64,000 bases of DNA from Ferrovibrio sp046297595 (GCF_046297595.1 NZ_JBKBHT010000007.1:1-64000); one strand, 5' to 3'. Positions 44,237-54,165 are shown, counted from the first letter of the stretch. The notes: generated by a model not told the origin, from the letters alone. Translations and numbers: made by a program.

Positions 44237-45646
44237 ATGTCGCTATCGGCAGCGCTCAACACATCCGTCACTGGTCTGGCAACTATCCAGACCCAGCTCA
44301 GCGTGATTTCCGGGAATGTCGCCAACGCTCAGAACGAAAGCTATACCCGAAAGATCGTCACTCTGACCACGCCGACTGCCGGTGGCCAGCCCCAGGCTGC
44401 CCTGGTATCCAGCGTAATCCGGGCGACGGCGCCGTATCTGCAGGCGGATTATTATGCCGCCACCGCCAACCACCAGCAGCTCATCACGGCATCCGACAAT
44501 GCCCGCAGCCTGGCCGAGGCCCTGGACGCTACCAGTACCACGGGAGATCAGTCCACTCTCGAAGGCCTGATGACGGATTATGAGAATGCCCTGAAACAAT
44601 TGGAGGCGACGCCGGAAGACACCGCCCTGAAGGCTCTCGTGGTGCAGCGTGGCCAAAGCCTGGCCACTGAGATCAACCGGCTGGCTGGACTGCGCAGTCA
44701 GCTTGAGACCCAGGCGACACAGGACATCCAGAGCAGCCTGTCCACGCTGAACGAAGCCAGCGCCAATATAGCCAAGCTGAACGCACAGATCGTCAGCCAG
44801 AAAGCCGCTGGCAATCCGGTCGGCGATCTGGAAGACCTGCGCGACGCCGAAGTAGCCAAAATCGCAGCACTGGTGGGCGTGCGCACAGTGGTCAGCGACA
44901 CCGGTATCATGACGGTCTACACCGATACCGGCACCATGCTGGCCGGGACTACGCCCCAGAGCTTCAGCTACGATTCCGCCACCGGCAATATCCTGAACGG
45001 AAACGGCGTGACTGTTACCGACGGCTTCCGCACCGGATCGATCCGGGCCGAACTCGATTACCTGGACAGCAGCGCTCAGGCGCTGGCAAACCGCGACGGC
45101 AATGTCGGTACCCTGGCGAAATTCTTCAACCAGCTCGACTCGCTGGCGCAGAATATCGCCGATGTGGTGAATGCCGCCTACGACGATCCGGCGACGGCAG
45201 CGGTGGAACAGTTTTTCACCTACAACGCCGCCGATCCCGCCGGCAGTCTGGCCGTGGATGCCGCCCTGGTCGCCACCCCCGCCAATGTCAATGCCGAGCG
45301 CGTCGCCGCCGTCCAGCAATCCATGCGCAGCACTACCCTGACGGCGGCACAGGTCAATCCCGCCGGCGATCCGAACGGTCTGCAGATTTCCAGTGTGACC
45401 ATCTTCGGACTGGCCAGTGGCATCCTCTCCTATCATGCCAAGCTGACCAGCGAGAACGAAACCAATCGCGATACGGCCGAGAGCCTGCAGCATGCCCTTG
45501 ATCAGAAAATCAGGAACCTGACTGGTGTCGACATGGATTCAGAACTGGCGCAGCTGCAGACCCTGCAAACCAACTATGCCGCGCTGGCGCAGATCATGAA
45601 CGCCATCACCGAAATGTTTGACCAGATGATCGCCATCGGGAAATGA
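44237..45646 (+). CDS. flgK: Flagellar hook-associated protein FlgK
   Basis: FlgK (HAP1) joins hook and filament. The 469-residue protein begins MSLSAALNTSVTGL and has the conserved motif LSVISGNVANAQNESYTRK near residue 20. It ends with the rod helix typical of FlgK (VDMDSELAQLQTLQTNYAALAQIMN, as a region). GAGGAG precedes the ATG. The stop overlaps the flgL start by four bases. It is short for a FlgK, so the central variable domain is small. Confidence 0.93.
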   Translation: MSLSAALNTSVTGLATIQTQLSVISGNVANAQNESYTRKIVTLTTPTAGGQPQAALVSSVIRATAPYLQADYYAATANHQQLITASDNARSLAEALDATSTTGDQSTLEGLMTDYENALKQLEATPEDTALKALVVQRGQSLATEINRLAGLRSQLETQATQDIQSSLSTLNEASANIAKLNAQIVSQKAAGNPVGDLEDLRDAEVAKIAALVGVRTVVSDTGIMTVYTDTGTMLAGTTPQSFSYDSATGNILNGNGVTVTDGFRTGSIRAELDYLDSSAQALANRDGNVGTLAKFFNQLDSLAQNIADVVNAAYDDPATAAVEQFFTYNAADPAGSLAVDAALVATPANVNAERVAAVQQSMRSTTLTAAQVNPAGDPNGLQISSVTIFGLASGILSYHAKLTSENETNRDTAESLQHALDQKIRNLTGVDMDSELAQLQTLQTNYAALAQIMNAITEMFDQMIAIGK

Positions 45647-46677
45647 CCATGACCGCTATTACCGGAACGTCGCAATTGGCACGGCAGATGAGCCTGACCC
45701 GCAACATCAGCCTGCTGAATACCATGCTGAACCAGCAGAACCAGCAGCTCGGCACGGGCATAAAGCTGGATGGCCTGCTCAGCACGCCGAACCAGGCGCT
45801 GGAACTCGGTCAGCTCAAATCGAAACTGGGCAGTGTGGAAAATTATGCGTCGGCCACGCAGACGGCGCTGAACCGCGTCAGTCTTTATGCCGTGTCGCTG
45901 GAACAGATCATCGATATCGCCATCGAAGCGAAGGATACGATGATCAAGAATCGCGACACATCATTTGCCTCCACTTCGGCGCCGGCCGTGCAGGCCAATT
46001 CCCTGCTCGACCAGATCGGCGGTATCCTCCAACTGAAGGACGGCACCCGCTATCTTTTTGCCGGCACGAATTATACAGAGAACCCCCTGAATGGGTCTCT
46101 ATCGAGTATCCCGACCACGTATGCGGCCGGCGCCATACCCGGCGTGACGCCTGGTTATGACGATCCGCTTACCGTGGTGCCCGATGGCGCTACGGTACCG
46201 CAGCCAGCCTATCTGAACACCACCCCGGCCGATCTGCAGAATTTCTACGATTACGCCGATGTCGAACTTTACGTCGACGACGCGGAACAGGTTTCCTACG
46301 GCGTCTCCGCCGTGGAACCCGGCCTGCAGCGCGTGATCGACTCCATCGTGCGGTTCCGCGATGCCACCGCCGATATCGGCACTGATCCGGCGAATTACCA
46401 GGTCCGCGTCGACGATGCCTTGAAGCAGCTGGAGACCGCGATCAGCGAATTACAGACTATGGCCTCGCGGAATGGATACAAGCAGCAGCAGTTGACCGAA
46501 ATCCAGGACCGGCAAGCCCGCGCCAAGGATCTGCTGACCATCCGGATCGGTGAAATCCAGAATGCCGATACCGCAGAAGTCTCGACCGCAATTGCCAACC
46601 TGCAGACCGCACTGGAAGCTAGCTATCTGATCACCAGTCAGACCCTGTCACTCTCTCTGGTCAATTACCTGAAATAG
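45643..46677 (+). CDS. flgL: Flagellar hook-associated protein FlgL
   Basis: FlgL (HAP3) is the second hook-filament junction protein, related to flagellin. The 344-residue protein has the N-terminal D0/D1 helix pattern QQNQQLGTGIKLDGLLSTPN and LGSVENYASATQTALNRV. Its C-terminal helix ends in NLQTALEASYLITSQTLSLSLVNYL, given here as a region, with the conserved terminal LSLVNYLK. It starts inside the flgK stop (ATGA at 45643); an alternative ATG lies at 45649. It ends 64 bases before the converging DUF1217 gene. Confidence 0.92.
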   Translation: MTMTAITGTSQLARQMSLTRNISLLNTMLNQQNQQLGTGIKLDGLLSTPNQALELGQLKSKLGSVENYASATQTALNRVSLYAVSLEQIIDIAIEAKDTMIKNRDTSFASTSAPAVQANSLLDQIGGILQLKDGTRYLFAGTNYTENPLNGSLSSIPTTYAAGAIPGVTPGYDDPLTVVPDGATVPQPAYLNTTPADLQNFYDYADVELYVDDAEQVSYGVSAVEPGLQRVIDSIVRFRDATADIGTDPANYQVRVDDALKQLETAISELQTMASRNGYKQQQLTEIQDRQARAKDLLTIRIGEIQNADTAEVSTAIANLQTALEASYLITSQTLSLSLVNYLK

Positions 46678-46690
46678 CCCTGATGAACCA

Positions 46691-46724
46691 ACCAGCCGAT
46701 GGTCTGGATGGAATATCGGCTGGT
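46691..46724. terminator. Bidirectional hairpin between flgL and the DUF1217 gene
   Basis: A perfect 10-bp stem, ACCAGCCGAT at 46691-46700 and ATCGGCTGGT at 46715-46724, has a 14-base loop. It sits in the short gap between the two converging genes and lacks a strong T tract on either side. Confidence 0.55.
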
Positions 46725-46741
46725 CCCCTCTGATGCCAATG

Positions 46742-48157
46742 TCAGGCGAATAGGTTCAGCAGATAGCTATCCTTGCCGCCGCTGCTGGCCTCGCTGTCCT
46801 TGATGCTCAGGTAGCGCTGCACCATTTTCTCGACCAGGTCCGGGTCGCTTTTCAATTCGTCGATATCGACCTTCTTTTCCACCGTGGCGATCTGCGCCTC
46901 GGTCTCCTGGTAGGCCATCTCGGCAGGAATGTAATTCGCCACCGTGATCACCTCGCGCAGAACAGAATCGCCCAATAATTGTACCGTGGTGCTGACATCC
47001 TCCAGGCGGCGCTTGAACTCGATGGCAACCCGCACGCCAGGGGCCTGCTCATCCAGGTATTTTTCATATTCGGTCTGCTGGAACCTCTCCACCACGTCAT
47101 CTACTGTAGGAGAGCTGGTCAATTGTGCAGTGCCGAATATGTAAAAACTGAAATCCTCCGCCATCTCCTGATAGCGCGGATCCTGGAAGCGGTTAGCCAG
47201 CGAATCGCTATCGGTCAGATCGCTTTCCAGAATCTTGCGAATCTTTCCGGGATACTGGGCCTCGCTTTCCATATCGTAAGCTTTGAGAATGAAATTCAGC
47301 AGGCGCTGGTTGGCGAACAAATCGTCCACGCTCTTCACCGTGCCGATTGTCTCCCGGTAATACTCCACCTCGCTCTGGATGTCGGTGCGGGTCTTGAACC
47401 GCTCGAATTCCTCGCCGTCATAGGCATAGGTTTCTTCGGTCTCGACTGCAGTCAATTCACTGAGCAAAGTCTTGCCCAAAGCCGTGTTATAGGCACTGGT
47501 ATCGCTGGACACCACATCAGTGCCCGTCAACAGGGCACCCTCGCTGTCCAGCACGGCCTGCCCACTCACATCCAGCGTTAATCCCCTCAATTTTGCCAGC
47601 CCGGCTGGCAGGTCGGTCACGTTGCTGCCATCGTTCACCATATTGCCATCGGCATCGATCCCTACCGTATTGCCGTTGGCATCGGTCAGCGTGCCGCTGG
47701 CGCCAAAGCTGTATTTGCGTGCCAGTTCCTGCTCGGCCCATGTTCCTTGTCGGGCCACGGAATTCGGATCGCTCATGTCACTGGTCAGGATGTCGCGCAG
47801 TCGTTGTCGGTCAGAGGCATAGAGATCTTCCATGCCATTGGCATAAGCGATCACCTTGAGAAAGCGGTCGTCGTTGATCAGTTCATCAACCGTGGTGGCG
47901 CTGGCCGCCCGGTTCTGGAAGTAGGTTATATCGTTGGAGATCTGGGCATTGATCTGCTTGTATTGCGCATTGCGCACGCGAATTGCCGCATTCTCCATAT
48001 CGCGAACCTGGGCCTTAATCTTCTCGGCCTCGGCCTGGTCAGCTGTCTCCGCGGCATTCTCGTCGGCCTGTCGCCCGAGCTTTTTGTACATCGCCAGCGC
48101 CGATATCGTACCGGTGCTGCTCGTATTGCTGTAGAGGATGCTGAGATCGATGCTCAT
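46742..48157 (-). CDS. DUF1217 flagellar-locus protein
   Basis: The 471-residue protein is made of two related DUF1217-type segments: about 55-150 (NDITYFQNRAASATTVDELI, FLKVIAYANGMEDLYASD) and about 245-350 (EVEYYRETIGTVKSVDDLFA, LLNFILKAYDMESEAQYP). The N-terminus includes a charged coiled coil (AEKIKAQVRDMENAAIRVRN). DUF1217 proteins are encoded in flagellar clusters of rhizobia and related alphaproteobacteria; their role is not well defined. The ATG at 48157 follows GAGGCGG; the frame itself opens earlier. It converges with flgL. Confidence 0.85.
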   Translation of the reverse strand: MSIDLSILYSNTSSTGTISALAMYKKLGRQADENAAETADQAEAEKIKAQVRDMENAAIRVRNAQYKQINAQISNDITYFQNRAASATTVDELINDDRFLKVIAYANGMEDLYASDRQRLRDILTSDMSDPNSVARQGTWAEQELARKYSFGASGTLTDANGNTVGIDADGNMVNDGSNVTDLPAGLAKLRGLTLDVSGQAVLDSEGALLTGTDVVSSDTSAYNTALGKTLLSELTAVETEETYAYDGEEFERFKTRTDIQSEVEYYRETIGTVKSVDDLFANQRLLNFILKAYDMESEAQYPGKIRKILESDLTDSDSLANRFQDPRYQEMAEDFSFYIFGTAQLTSSPTVDDVVERFQQTEYEKYLDEQAPGVRVAIEFKRRLEDVSTTVQLLGDSVLREVITVANYIPAEMAYQETEAQIATVEKKVDIDELKSDPDLVEKMVQRYLSIKDSEASSGGKDSYLLNLFA

Positions 48158-48413
48158 CGTCCACCGCCTCTCCTTGTCGCTACAGCGCCGGTCCATATTC
48201 TGGGCCCTGGCGCGATAGGATCAGTCTAGGCAGACATGCGATGGCAATAAGCCGAATCCACCCCGTGACACAGAGCGTAACAATGTTTCATGCGCGATGA
48301 GCGCGACCCCAACTCGCATCAACCTTCTAGGAAATTTCCTGTTTGGCCAAGTGACAGCGCGGCGCTGGCAGCCCGGCTTATCGTCACGAGATCAACAATT
48401 ATGCTCAATGTTA

Positions 48414-49688
48414 TCAAGCCTGAACGAGACGCAGATCGGCTAGTACCTGATCCAGCGTTGCCATGAAAAGATCGGCATGGTCGCGACCAAAAACCAGGGG
48501 GGGCCGAATTTTTAATACATTGCTTTGTGGACCGGCAGCACTGATCAACACGTGGCGTTTGCGTAGTTCATTGACGATTCGCGCTGCATCCTGCGTTGCA
48601 GGCTTACCGTCACGACACAGTTCGATGCCAATAAAAAGACCGGCACCACGGATGGCGGAAATCAATGGATAACGCCCCGCAATCTCCCGCAAACCGCCTT
48701 GCAGATAGGCACCGATTGTGGCGGCATTGGCCATGATTCCTTCGTTCTCGATTACGTCCAGAACGGCCAGCCCGGCCGCAACAGAAACCGGATTTCCACC
48801 AAACGTATTGAAGTAACGCGACCGGCGGCCAAATTCCGCCAGCAGTTCCGGCTTGGCCGCCATCGCGGCAACCGGATGACCATTGCCCATCGGCTTTCCC
48901 ATGGTAATCAGGTCCGGCACTAGGCCGTGCCGCTGGAATCCCCACATATGAGTGCCAGTACGACCGAAGCCCGGTTGCACCTCGTCGGCAATGAACAGGC
49001 CGCCTGCCGCGCGAATCGCGGCAACGGCCGGCTGCAGGAATCCAGACGGATCTGGAAAGACGCCATCGCTGGAGAAGATCGTGTCTACCAGAAGCGCGGC
49101 CGGCTGAATGCCGTGGGCACGCATGTCCTCGATGGCCTTACACACGCCAGCAGCAAAAGATGCCCCCGGATTCCCGCATTCTGACGGCGCCGGCACCAGC
49201 CGAACCGGACAGCCCGGGTCAATAGGCAACCCGAGCGATGGCGACAGTTTGGCCAGGGCCTGGGTAACGCCGTGATAAGCATTGGCGGTGACGATGAACC
49301 CGGTGCCTCCGGTGCATGTCTCCGCCACGCGCAGCGCAAGATCGTTCGCTTCACTGCCACTGCAGGTAAACATGACATTGCCGATCTCCGGCGGAAACAT
49401 CGCCAGCAGCCGTTCGGCATAATCCAGCACCGCTTCATGCAGATAGCGCGTATGGGTATTGAGATGTGCCGCCTGGCGGGCGATGGCACCCACTACATGA
49501 GGGTGGCAATGCCCGACCGAAGCGACATTATTATAGACATCGAGGTAGCGTTCTCCGGCCGGGTCGAAGAGCCAGACCCCTTCGCCGCGCACCAAGTGCA
49601 CCGGCTCTTCGTAGAACAGGCGATAAGCCGGACCAAGCAGCCTCTGGCGGCGCTGCAGTAGGTCGGAAGTTGTTCTGGTCTTGCCCAT
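48414..49688 (-). CDS. Class III PLP enzyme, phospho-lyase/aminotransferase type
   Basis: The 424-residue protein has the class III aminotransferase fold: NVASVGHCHPHVV near residue 55, FTCSGSEANDLALRV near 108, FIADEVQPGFGRTG near 232 and the PLP lysine in ITMGKPMGNGHPVAAM near 265. The closest pattern I know is that of the human AGXT2L1/AGXT2L2 enzymes, which are not transaminases but eliminate phosphate and ammonia from phosphoethanolamine or 5-phosphohydroxylysine. A kinase of the hydroxylysine-kinase type lies 4 bases upstream, which strongly supports the phospho-lyase reading. The product would be an aldehyde. A true aminotransferase remains possible. Confidence 0.82.
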   Translation of the reverse strand: MGKTRTTSDLLQRRQRLLGPAYRLFYEEPVHLVRGEGVWLFDPAGERYLDVYNNVASVGHCHPHVVGAIARQAAHLNTHTRYLHEAVLDYAERLLAMFPPEIGNVMFTCSGSEANDLALRVAETCTGGTGFIVTANAYHGVTQALAKLSPSLGLPIDPGCPVRLVPAPSECGNPGASFAAGVCKAIEDMRAHGIQPAALLVDTIFSSDGVFPDPSGFLQPAVAAIRAAGGLFIADEVQPGFGRTGTHMWGFQRHGLVPDLITMGKPMGNGHPVAAMAAKPELLAEFGRRSRYFNTFGGNPVSVAAGLAVLDVIENEGIMANAATIGAYLQGGLREIAGRYPLISAIRGAGLFIGIELCRDGKPATQDAARIVNELRKRHVLISAAGPQSNVLKIRPPLVFGRDHADLFMATLDQVLADLRLVQA

Positions 49689-49692
49689 GCTC

Positions 49693-50766
49693 TCAATCCA
49701 TGTTGCAGGCGCGCCTCAGCTCGACTCTTACCCTCTCAGCCGGAACACGCATCAGATAACGCAGCCTGGACCAGGCGCCGGGTGCGTGACGCAGGATATA
49801 ACCCCGGTTCTCCGGGTGGCGGGCGGCGCGCCACCCTCCGATCACTACGGTCATGGCGCTTCGGATAACTATGAGGTCAAACAGAATGTCGAGCTCTGTT
49901 TCCTCCAGCGGCACAATCGCATGGTAACCGGCAACCAGAGCCGCCACTGGCTCAAGCAGGTTATCGCCACTGCCAACCTGATATGTCGCAGCGATGGCCA
50001 CATCGTTGATTAAAGCGGTTCTGGTCATATCGCCGAAATCGAGGATACCCGACACACGCGTATGGTCGGCCGGATTAACCATGACGTTATTCGGATTGAG
50101 GTCGTTATGTACCAGCTGCTGCCGCAGTCGGGGCAGCGCCGGTGCGATGCGGGATGCGAAGCCATCCAACACTCCGGCCAAAAACCTGTAATCCTCTGCG
50201 GACAGTCCCTCAATCTCGTCCAGCAATGGCCGCAGTTGGCCAGCGTGCTGCAGATCCCATAAAAGGGGATAACAGGCTGCCGGATGATGAAAATTCTGCA
50301 AGGCACGGCCCAACTGGGCCGCACGCCGCCCCAGATCACGACATAAGGCCAGCGACGCCGTCGCCTGATGCAACGGCAGGCCAGGCAAATACGACAGCAG
50401 ACGCATGATACGGGCTGGTCCATCATCAACAGCTAAATCCAGCTCTACTGCGCCATTACGAGCCGGGAACACCTGTGGCACCGGCAACTCCGGATCCGTT
50501 TTCGCCACGTGCAGCAGCGCCATGGTCTGCAGGTTGGTCACCTCCGGCGCTTCGGCAGGGCTGGAGACCTTGAGCACGAAGCAGTTGCCGGAGCCATCCT
50601 CCATACGGAAATTCTGATCGCGTTCGCTGCTCAGCCGGGTCGCGGTTGCCACCAGGCCAAAATGCTCCGCCGCCAAGGCAGCAGCCCGGCTTTCAGACAG
50701 GGGCACCGACGTGCTGTTAAGAGCATGAATCAGGTGGGCCGCACGGGAGCGAGCAGGGCCAGGCAT
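49693..50766 (-). CDS. Aminoglycoside-phosphotransferase-fold kinase, hydroxylysine-kinase-like
   Basis: The 357-residue protein has the APH/choline kinase fold: a Lys in CFVLKVSSPAEAPE for ATP binding, the catalytic loop QQLVHNDLNPNNVMV near residue 222, and the metal-binding GILDFGDM near 245. The pattern is nearest to the AGPHD1 (hydroxylysine kinase) group. It starts on the minus strand and ends 4 bases before the class III PLP gene. Kinase and phospho-lyase together would convert a hydroxylated amine to an aldehyde, ammonia and phosphate. The physiological amine could be hydroxylysine, ethanolamine or a relative; it cannot be told from sequence alone. Confidence 0.8.
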   Translation of the reverse strand: MPGPARSRAAHLIHALNSTSVPLSESRAAALAAEHFGLVATATRLSSERDQNFRMEDGSGNCFVLKVSSPAEAPEVTNLQTMALLHVAKTDPELPVPQVFPARNGAVELDLAVDDGPARIMRLLSYLPGLPLHQATASLALCRDLGRRAAQLGRALQNFHHPAACYPLLWDLQHAGQLRPLLDEIEGLSAEDYRFLAGVLDGFASRIAPALPRLRQQLVHNDLNPNNVMVNPADHTRVSGILDFGDMTRTALINDVAIAATYQVGSGDNLLEPVAALVAGYHAIVPLEETELDILFDLIVIRSAMTVVIGGWRAARHPENRGYILRHAPGAWSRLRYLMRVPAERVRVELRRACNMD

Positions 50767-50781
50767 GACGCGATGCTATTC

Positions 50782-51717
50782 TTAATAGCCGCGCTGCCGG
50801 TCGACCGCATGCGGCGGTCGCTCGCCGGCCCGCACTGCGACCGCGGTCGCGACCAGGGTCGCCGCCAGGGCGTCGGCGCTGATGTCGCAGGCATCATGCG
50901 GGGTCATGATTATCTGCGGATGATCCCAAAAGACATGATCCTGCGGCAACGGCTCGACGGCAAATACATCGAGAGAAGCTCCGGACAACTGCCCAGAATC
51001 CAGTGCCGCCAGCAGATCGGCCTCGACCAGATGCTCGCCGCGCCCGACCTGAATCAGATACCCGCCCGGCCGCATCGCCTGAAATGTATCGCGATTAAGG
51101 ATGCCGCGGGTCTCCGGCGTCAGCGGCAGCAGATTCACCAGTACCTCGGTTTCCGCCAGCATGGCAAACAGGCCGTCGCGGCCATGGAAACCGCGCAGAC
51201 CGGCCGGCAGCGGCTTCGGTGCCCGGCTCCAAGCCAGTACCGGGAAGCCCAGGCCGGCCAGATGGGCGGCAACCCGTTCACCGATCTTGCCATAGCCGAG
51301 GATACCGACCGGAACGCCGCTGGCCGGGCGCTGTTCCAGGCGCTGCCAGATACGGTCACGCTGATGCTGCATGAAGGTGGCGAATTTGCGCTGATGCCAG
51401 ATCACATGCCAGGAGACGAAACCGGCCATCATCTGGGCTTGGTCCGGATCGACCACACGCACCACATCCACATGCTTCGGCAGGCTGGGGCAGGCCAGTA
51501 CATTGTCAGCGCCAGCGCCAATGGTGCAGACCGCCTTCAGGTTTGGATAGCACTCGAAAGCATCGGGATGTGGATGCCAGGCCAGCGCGATGCGCACGGT
51601 ATCGGCGCCCTCAGTCACCGGATGATCGACGCTTTCGATGCGATCCGCGATCTGCGCCAGCGCTTTGCCGTAATAGGAGCGCAGATCGAATTTCCGGCTG
51701 ATGACCGCGCAGCGCAT
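50782..51717 (-). CDS. D-2-hydroxyacid dehydrogenase (GhrA-like)
   Basis: The roughly 311-residue protein has the NAD(P) motif GILGYGKIGERVAAHL near residue 136, AWSRAPKPLP after the second strand, VNLLPLTPETRGIL near 190, the conserved arginine in QVGRGEHLVEADLL, acidic EPLPQDHVFW and catalytic His in MTPHDACDI near 280. This is the glyoxylate/hydroxypyruvate reductase A type. The ATG at 51717 is one base after the ABC ATPase stop; the longer frame to 51786 is not needed. It could reduce a keto acid from the same catabolic cluster. Confidence 0.85.
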   Translation of the reverse strand: MRCAVISRKFDLRSYYGKALAQIADRIESVDHPVTEGADTVRIALAWHPHPDAFECYPNLKAVCTIGAGADNVLACPSLPKHVDVVRVVDPDQAQMMAGFVSWHVIWHQRKFATFMQHQRDRIWQRLEQRPASGVPVGILGYGKIGERVAAHLAGLGFPVLAWSRAPKPLPAGLRGFHGRDGLFAMLAETEVLVNLLPLTPETRGILNRDTFQAMRPGGYLIQVGRGEHLVEADLLAALDSGQLSGASLDVFAVEPLPQDHVFWDHPQIIMTPHDACDISADALAATLVATAVAVRAGERPPHAVDRQRGY

Positions 51718-51718
51718 G

Positions 51719-53323
51719 TCAGGCGGTCTTCCGGCCCGGCACGGCGGCGAGCAGCTCGCGTGTATAGGGGTGCTCGGCCGCGGCAAAAAGGGCTGCCGTC
51801 GACTTCAGTTCCACGATCTGGCCGCGCTGCATCACGGCGATGCGATCGCAAATCTGGGCCGCCACGCGCAGGTCGTGGGTGATGAACAGCATCGACAGGC
51901 CGAGGCGTGATTTTAGGTCTTCCAGCAGTTTCAGTACCTGGGCCTGCACCGAGACATCGAGGGCGGAGACGGCCTCATCGGCGACAAGGATTTCCGGGTT
52001 GAGGGCCAATGCTCGGGCGATGCCGATGCGCTGACGCTGACCGCCGGAGAACTCATGCGGGTAACGCTCGACCGCGCCGGCATCGAGCCCCACCAGTTGC
52101 AGGAGATCGCGTGCCCGTTGCAGAGCCTGATCCGGTGCCTCGCCATGGGCAACCGGGCCGTCGGCGATGATCCAGCCAACCTTGCGGCGCGGATTGAGCG
52201 AGGCAAACGGATCCTGGAACACCATCTGGATCCGCTTGCGCTGGTTGCGCAGCGCCTGGTCGCGCAGCAGGGTGATATCGGTGTCGCCCAGCCGGACGCT
52301 GCCGCTATCGGCCTTGATCAGTTGCATCACCAGGCGGGCCACAGAGGATTTGCCCGAACCGGACTCTCCAACCAGGCCGAGGGTCTCACCCTGGCGGATC
52401 GAGAAATTCACATTTTTCGCGGCCTCGACGCGGCGGGCCGGACGGAACCAGCCGCTGGCGGTGACATAGGTCTTGTTCAGGTCGATGACCTCGACAGCCT
52501 TGCGGCGGTCATCCAGCGCCTGCCGCACCGGCGGTTCCATGGTGGGGACCGCGGCCAGCAGGGCTTGCGTATAGGGATGCTGTGGCCACAGCAGCACGCT
52601 GGCGGCATCGCCCTGCTCAACCAGCTTGCCATGTTGCAGCACCACGACGCGGTCGGCAATTTCGGCCACCACGCCGAAATCATGGGTGATGAACATCACG
52701 GCCATGTTGCGGCGCTGTTGCAGGTCGCGTACCAGATTCAGAATTTGCGCCTGGGTGGTGACATCCAGCGCCGTGGTCGGTTCATCGGCCACCAGGACGG
52801 AAGGCTCCAGCGCCAGCGCCATGGCAATCATCGCGCGTTGGCGCTGACCGCCGGACAGCTGGTGCGGATAAGCGCGGATGATGCGCTCGGGATCAGGCAG
52901 ACCAACCTCACGCGCCAGCTCCAGCGCGCGCTGGCGCCGTTCGGCTGGCGTCAGCAGGTCATGAGCCTCAAACATTTCAGCCATCTGGTCGCCGATCCGC
53001 ATCAGCGGATTCAATGCGGTCATCGGCTCCTGGAAGATCATAGCGATGCGCCGGCCACGCAAGGCCATCCAGGCCTCTTCATTCAGTCCGAGCAGGTTTT
53101 TGCCTTCGAAGAGGATTTCGCCTCCCTGGGCCTTCACGGCTTTCGGCAGCAAACCCATCAGCGCATGGGCGCACATCGATTTGCCCGAGCCGGACTCACC
53201 CACCACGCAAAGGATTTTGCCAGCTTCCAGGTCGAAGGAGACGTCATCGACGGCAAAGCCGCGATCGCCGCCGATAGGCAGTGATAGCTTCAGGTTTTTG
53301 ATGGCAATGACGGGTGTGTTCAT
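51719..53323 (-). CDS. Fused double ATPase of an oligopeptide-type ABC importer (DppD-DppF/YejF-like)
   Basis: The 534-residue protein holds two complete ABC ATPase domains. Walker A GESGSGKSMCAH is near residue 40 and GESGSGKSSVAR near 330; ABC signatures are LSGGQRQRAMIA and FSGGQRQRIGIA; Walker B is VLVADEPTTALD and ILVADEAVSALD. It powers the DppB/DppC-like permeases upstream. Fusion of the two ATPases is common in the YejF/GsiA style. ATG at 53323 is chosen over an upstream frame that reads through to 53440. It lies 14 bases after the permease stop. Confidence 0.93.
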   Translation of the reverse strand: MNTPVIAIKNLKLSLPIGGDRGFAVDDVSFDLEAGKILCVVGESGSGKSMCAHALMGLLPKAVKAQGGEILFEGKNLLGLNEEAWMALRGRRIAMIFQEPMTALNPLMRIGDQMAEMFEAHDLLTPAERRQRALELAREVGLPDPERIIRAYPHQLSGGQRQRAMIAMALALEPSVLVADEPTTALDVTTQAQILNLVRDLQQRRNMAVMFITHDFGVVAEIADRVVVLQHGKLVEQGDAASVLLWPQHPYTQALLAAVPTMEPPVRQALDDRRKAVEVIDLNKTYVTASGWFRPARRVEAAKNVNFSIRQGETLGLVGESGSGKSSVARLVMQLIKADSGSVRLGDTDITLLRDQALRNQRKRIQMVFQDPFASLNPRRKVGWIIADGPVAHGEAPDQALQRARDLLQLVGLDAGAVERYPHEFSGGQRQRIGIARALALNPEILVADEAVSALDVSVQAQVLKLLEDLKSRLGLSMLFITHDLRVAAQICDRIAVMQRGQIVELKSTAALFAAAEHPYTRELLAAVPGRKTA

Positions 53324-53337
53324 GCTCAGCGGCCTTC

Positions 53338-54165
53338 CTAGGCAAGCCGCGGATTGAGCGCATCGTTCAGGCCTTCGCCGATCAGGTTGAGCGCCAGCAC
53401 GGTCAGCAGGATGGCGATACCGGGGAACACCGTGATCCACCAGGCCTGACGGATCACGGTGCGGCCGGCGCCGACCATATAGCCCCAGGACATCAAATTC
53501 GGATCGCCAAGGCCGAGGAAGGACAGCGAGGATTCCAGCAAGATCGGGGTGGCGATCATCAACGAAGCCAGCACGATGATCGGCGACAGCGTGTTGGGCA
53601 GGATTTCACGCCAGATGATCCAGCCATTGCTATGGCCGGTGACAATGGCAGCCTGGACATATTCCCGGCTGCGCAGCGACAAGACTTCACCGCGCACCAG
53701 CCTGGCCACCGGCGGCCAGCTGACAATTGCAATGGCTGCAACGATGGAAACGATGGAAGGCTGCATGATCGCCACCAGCACAATGGCGAGCGCGAAGCTT
53801 GGCACGGTCTGGAAGAACTCGGTGAAACGCATCAGGGCATCATCCGCCCTGCCGCCGGCATAGCCGGCGATGGCACCCAGTGGTACGCCGATCGACAGCG
53901 CCGCCAGCGTCGAGACCAGGCCGACGAGGAGGGAAACGCGCGCGCCATGGATCAGGCCGGCGGCGACATCGCGACCGAGTGCATCAGTGCCGAACGGGAA
54001 GCCGGGCGCCACCATCGGCGCCAGGAAGGGACGCTGCACCATGCGCCAGGGCGAGGTGGGGAATAACAGCGGGCCGCAAATCGCAATGAACAGCACGGCC
54101 GCCATGATGACGAGGCCGATCACGGCGCCGGGATGCCGCAGCAGGGTTTTCCAGAAGCTGCTCAT
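53338..54165 (-). CDS. ABC transporter permease, DppC-like
   Basis: The 275-residue inner-membrane permease has six helices. Its N-terminal domain includes FGTDALGRDVAAGLIHGARVS, the hallmark of DppC/OppC proteins. The coupling loop motif is VRGEVLSLRSREYVQAAIVTG near residue 150, then LESSLSFLGLGDPNLMSWGYM. Its start overlaps the dppB-like stop (ATGA at 54162-54165), so it is coupled to it. Its partner ATPase gene follows 14 bases later. Confidence 0.93.
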   Translation of the reverse strand: MSSFWKTLLRHPGAVIGLVIMAAVLFIAICGPLLFPTSPWRMVQRPFLAPMVAPGFPFGTDALGRDVAAGLIHGARVSLLVGLVSTLAALSIGVPLGAIAGYAGGRADDALMRFTEFFQTVPSFALAIVLVAIMQPSIVSIVAAIAIVSWPPVARLVRGEVLSLRSREYVQAAIVTGHSNGWIIWREILPNTLSPIIVLASLMIATPILLESSLSFLGLGDPNLMSWGYMVGAGRTVIRQAWWITVFPGIAILLTVLALNLIGEGLNDALNPRLA

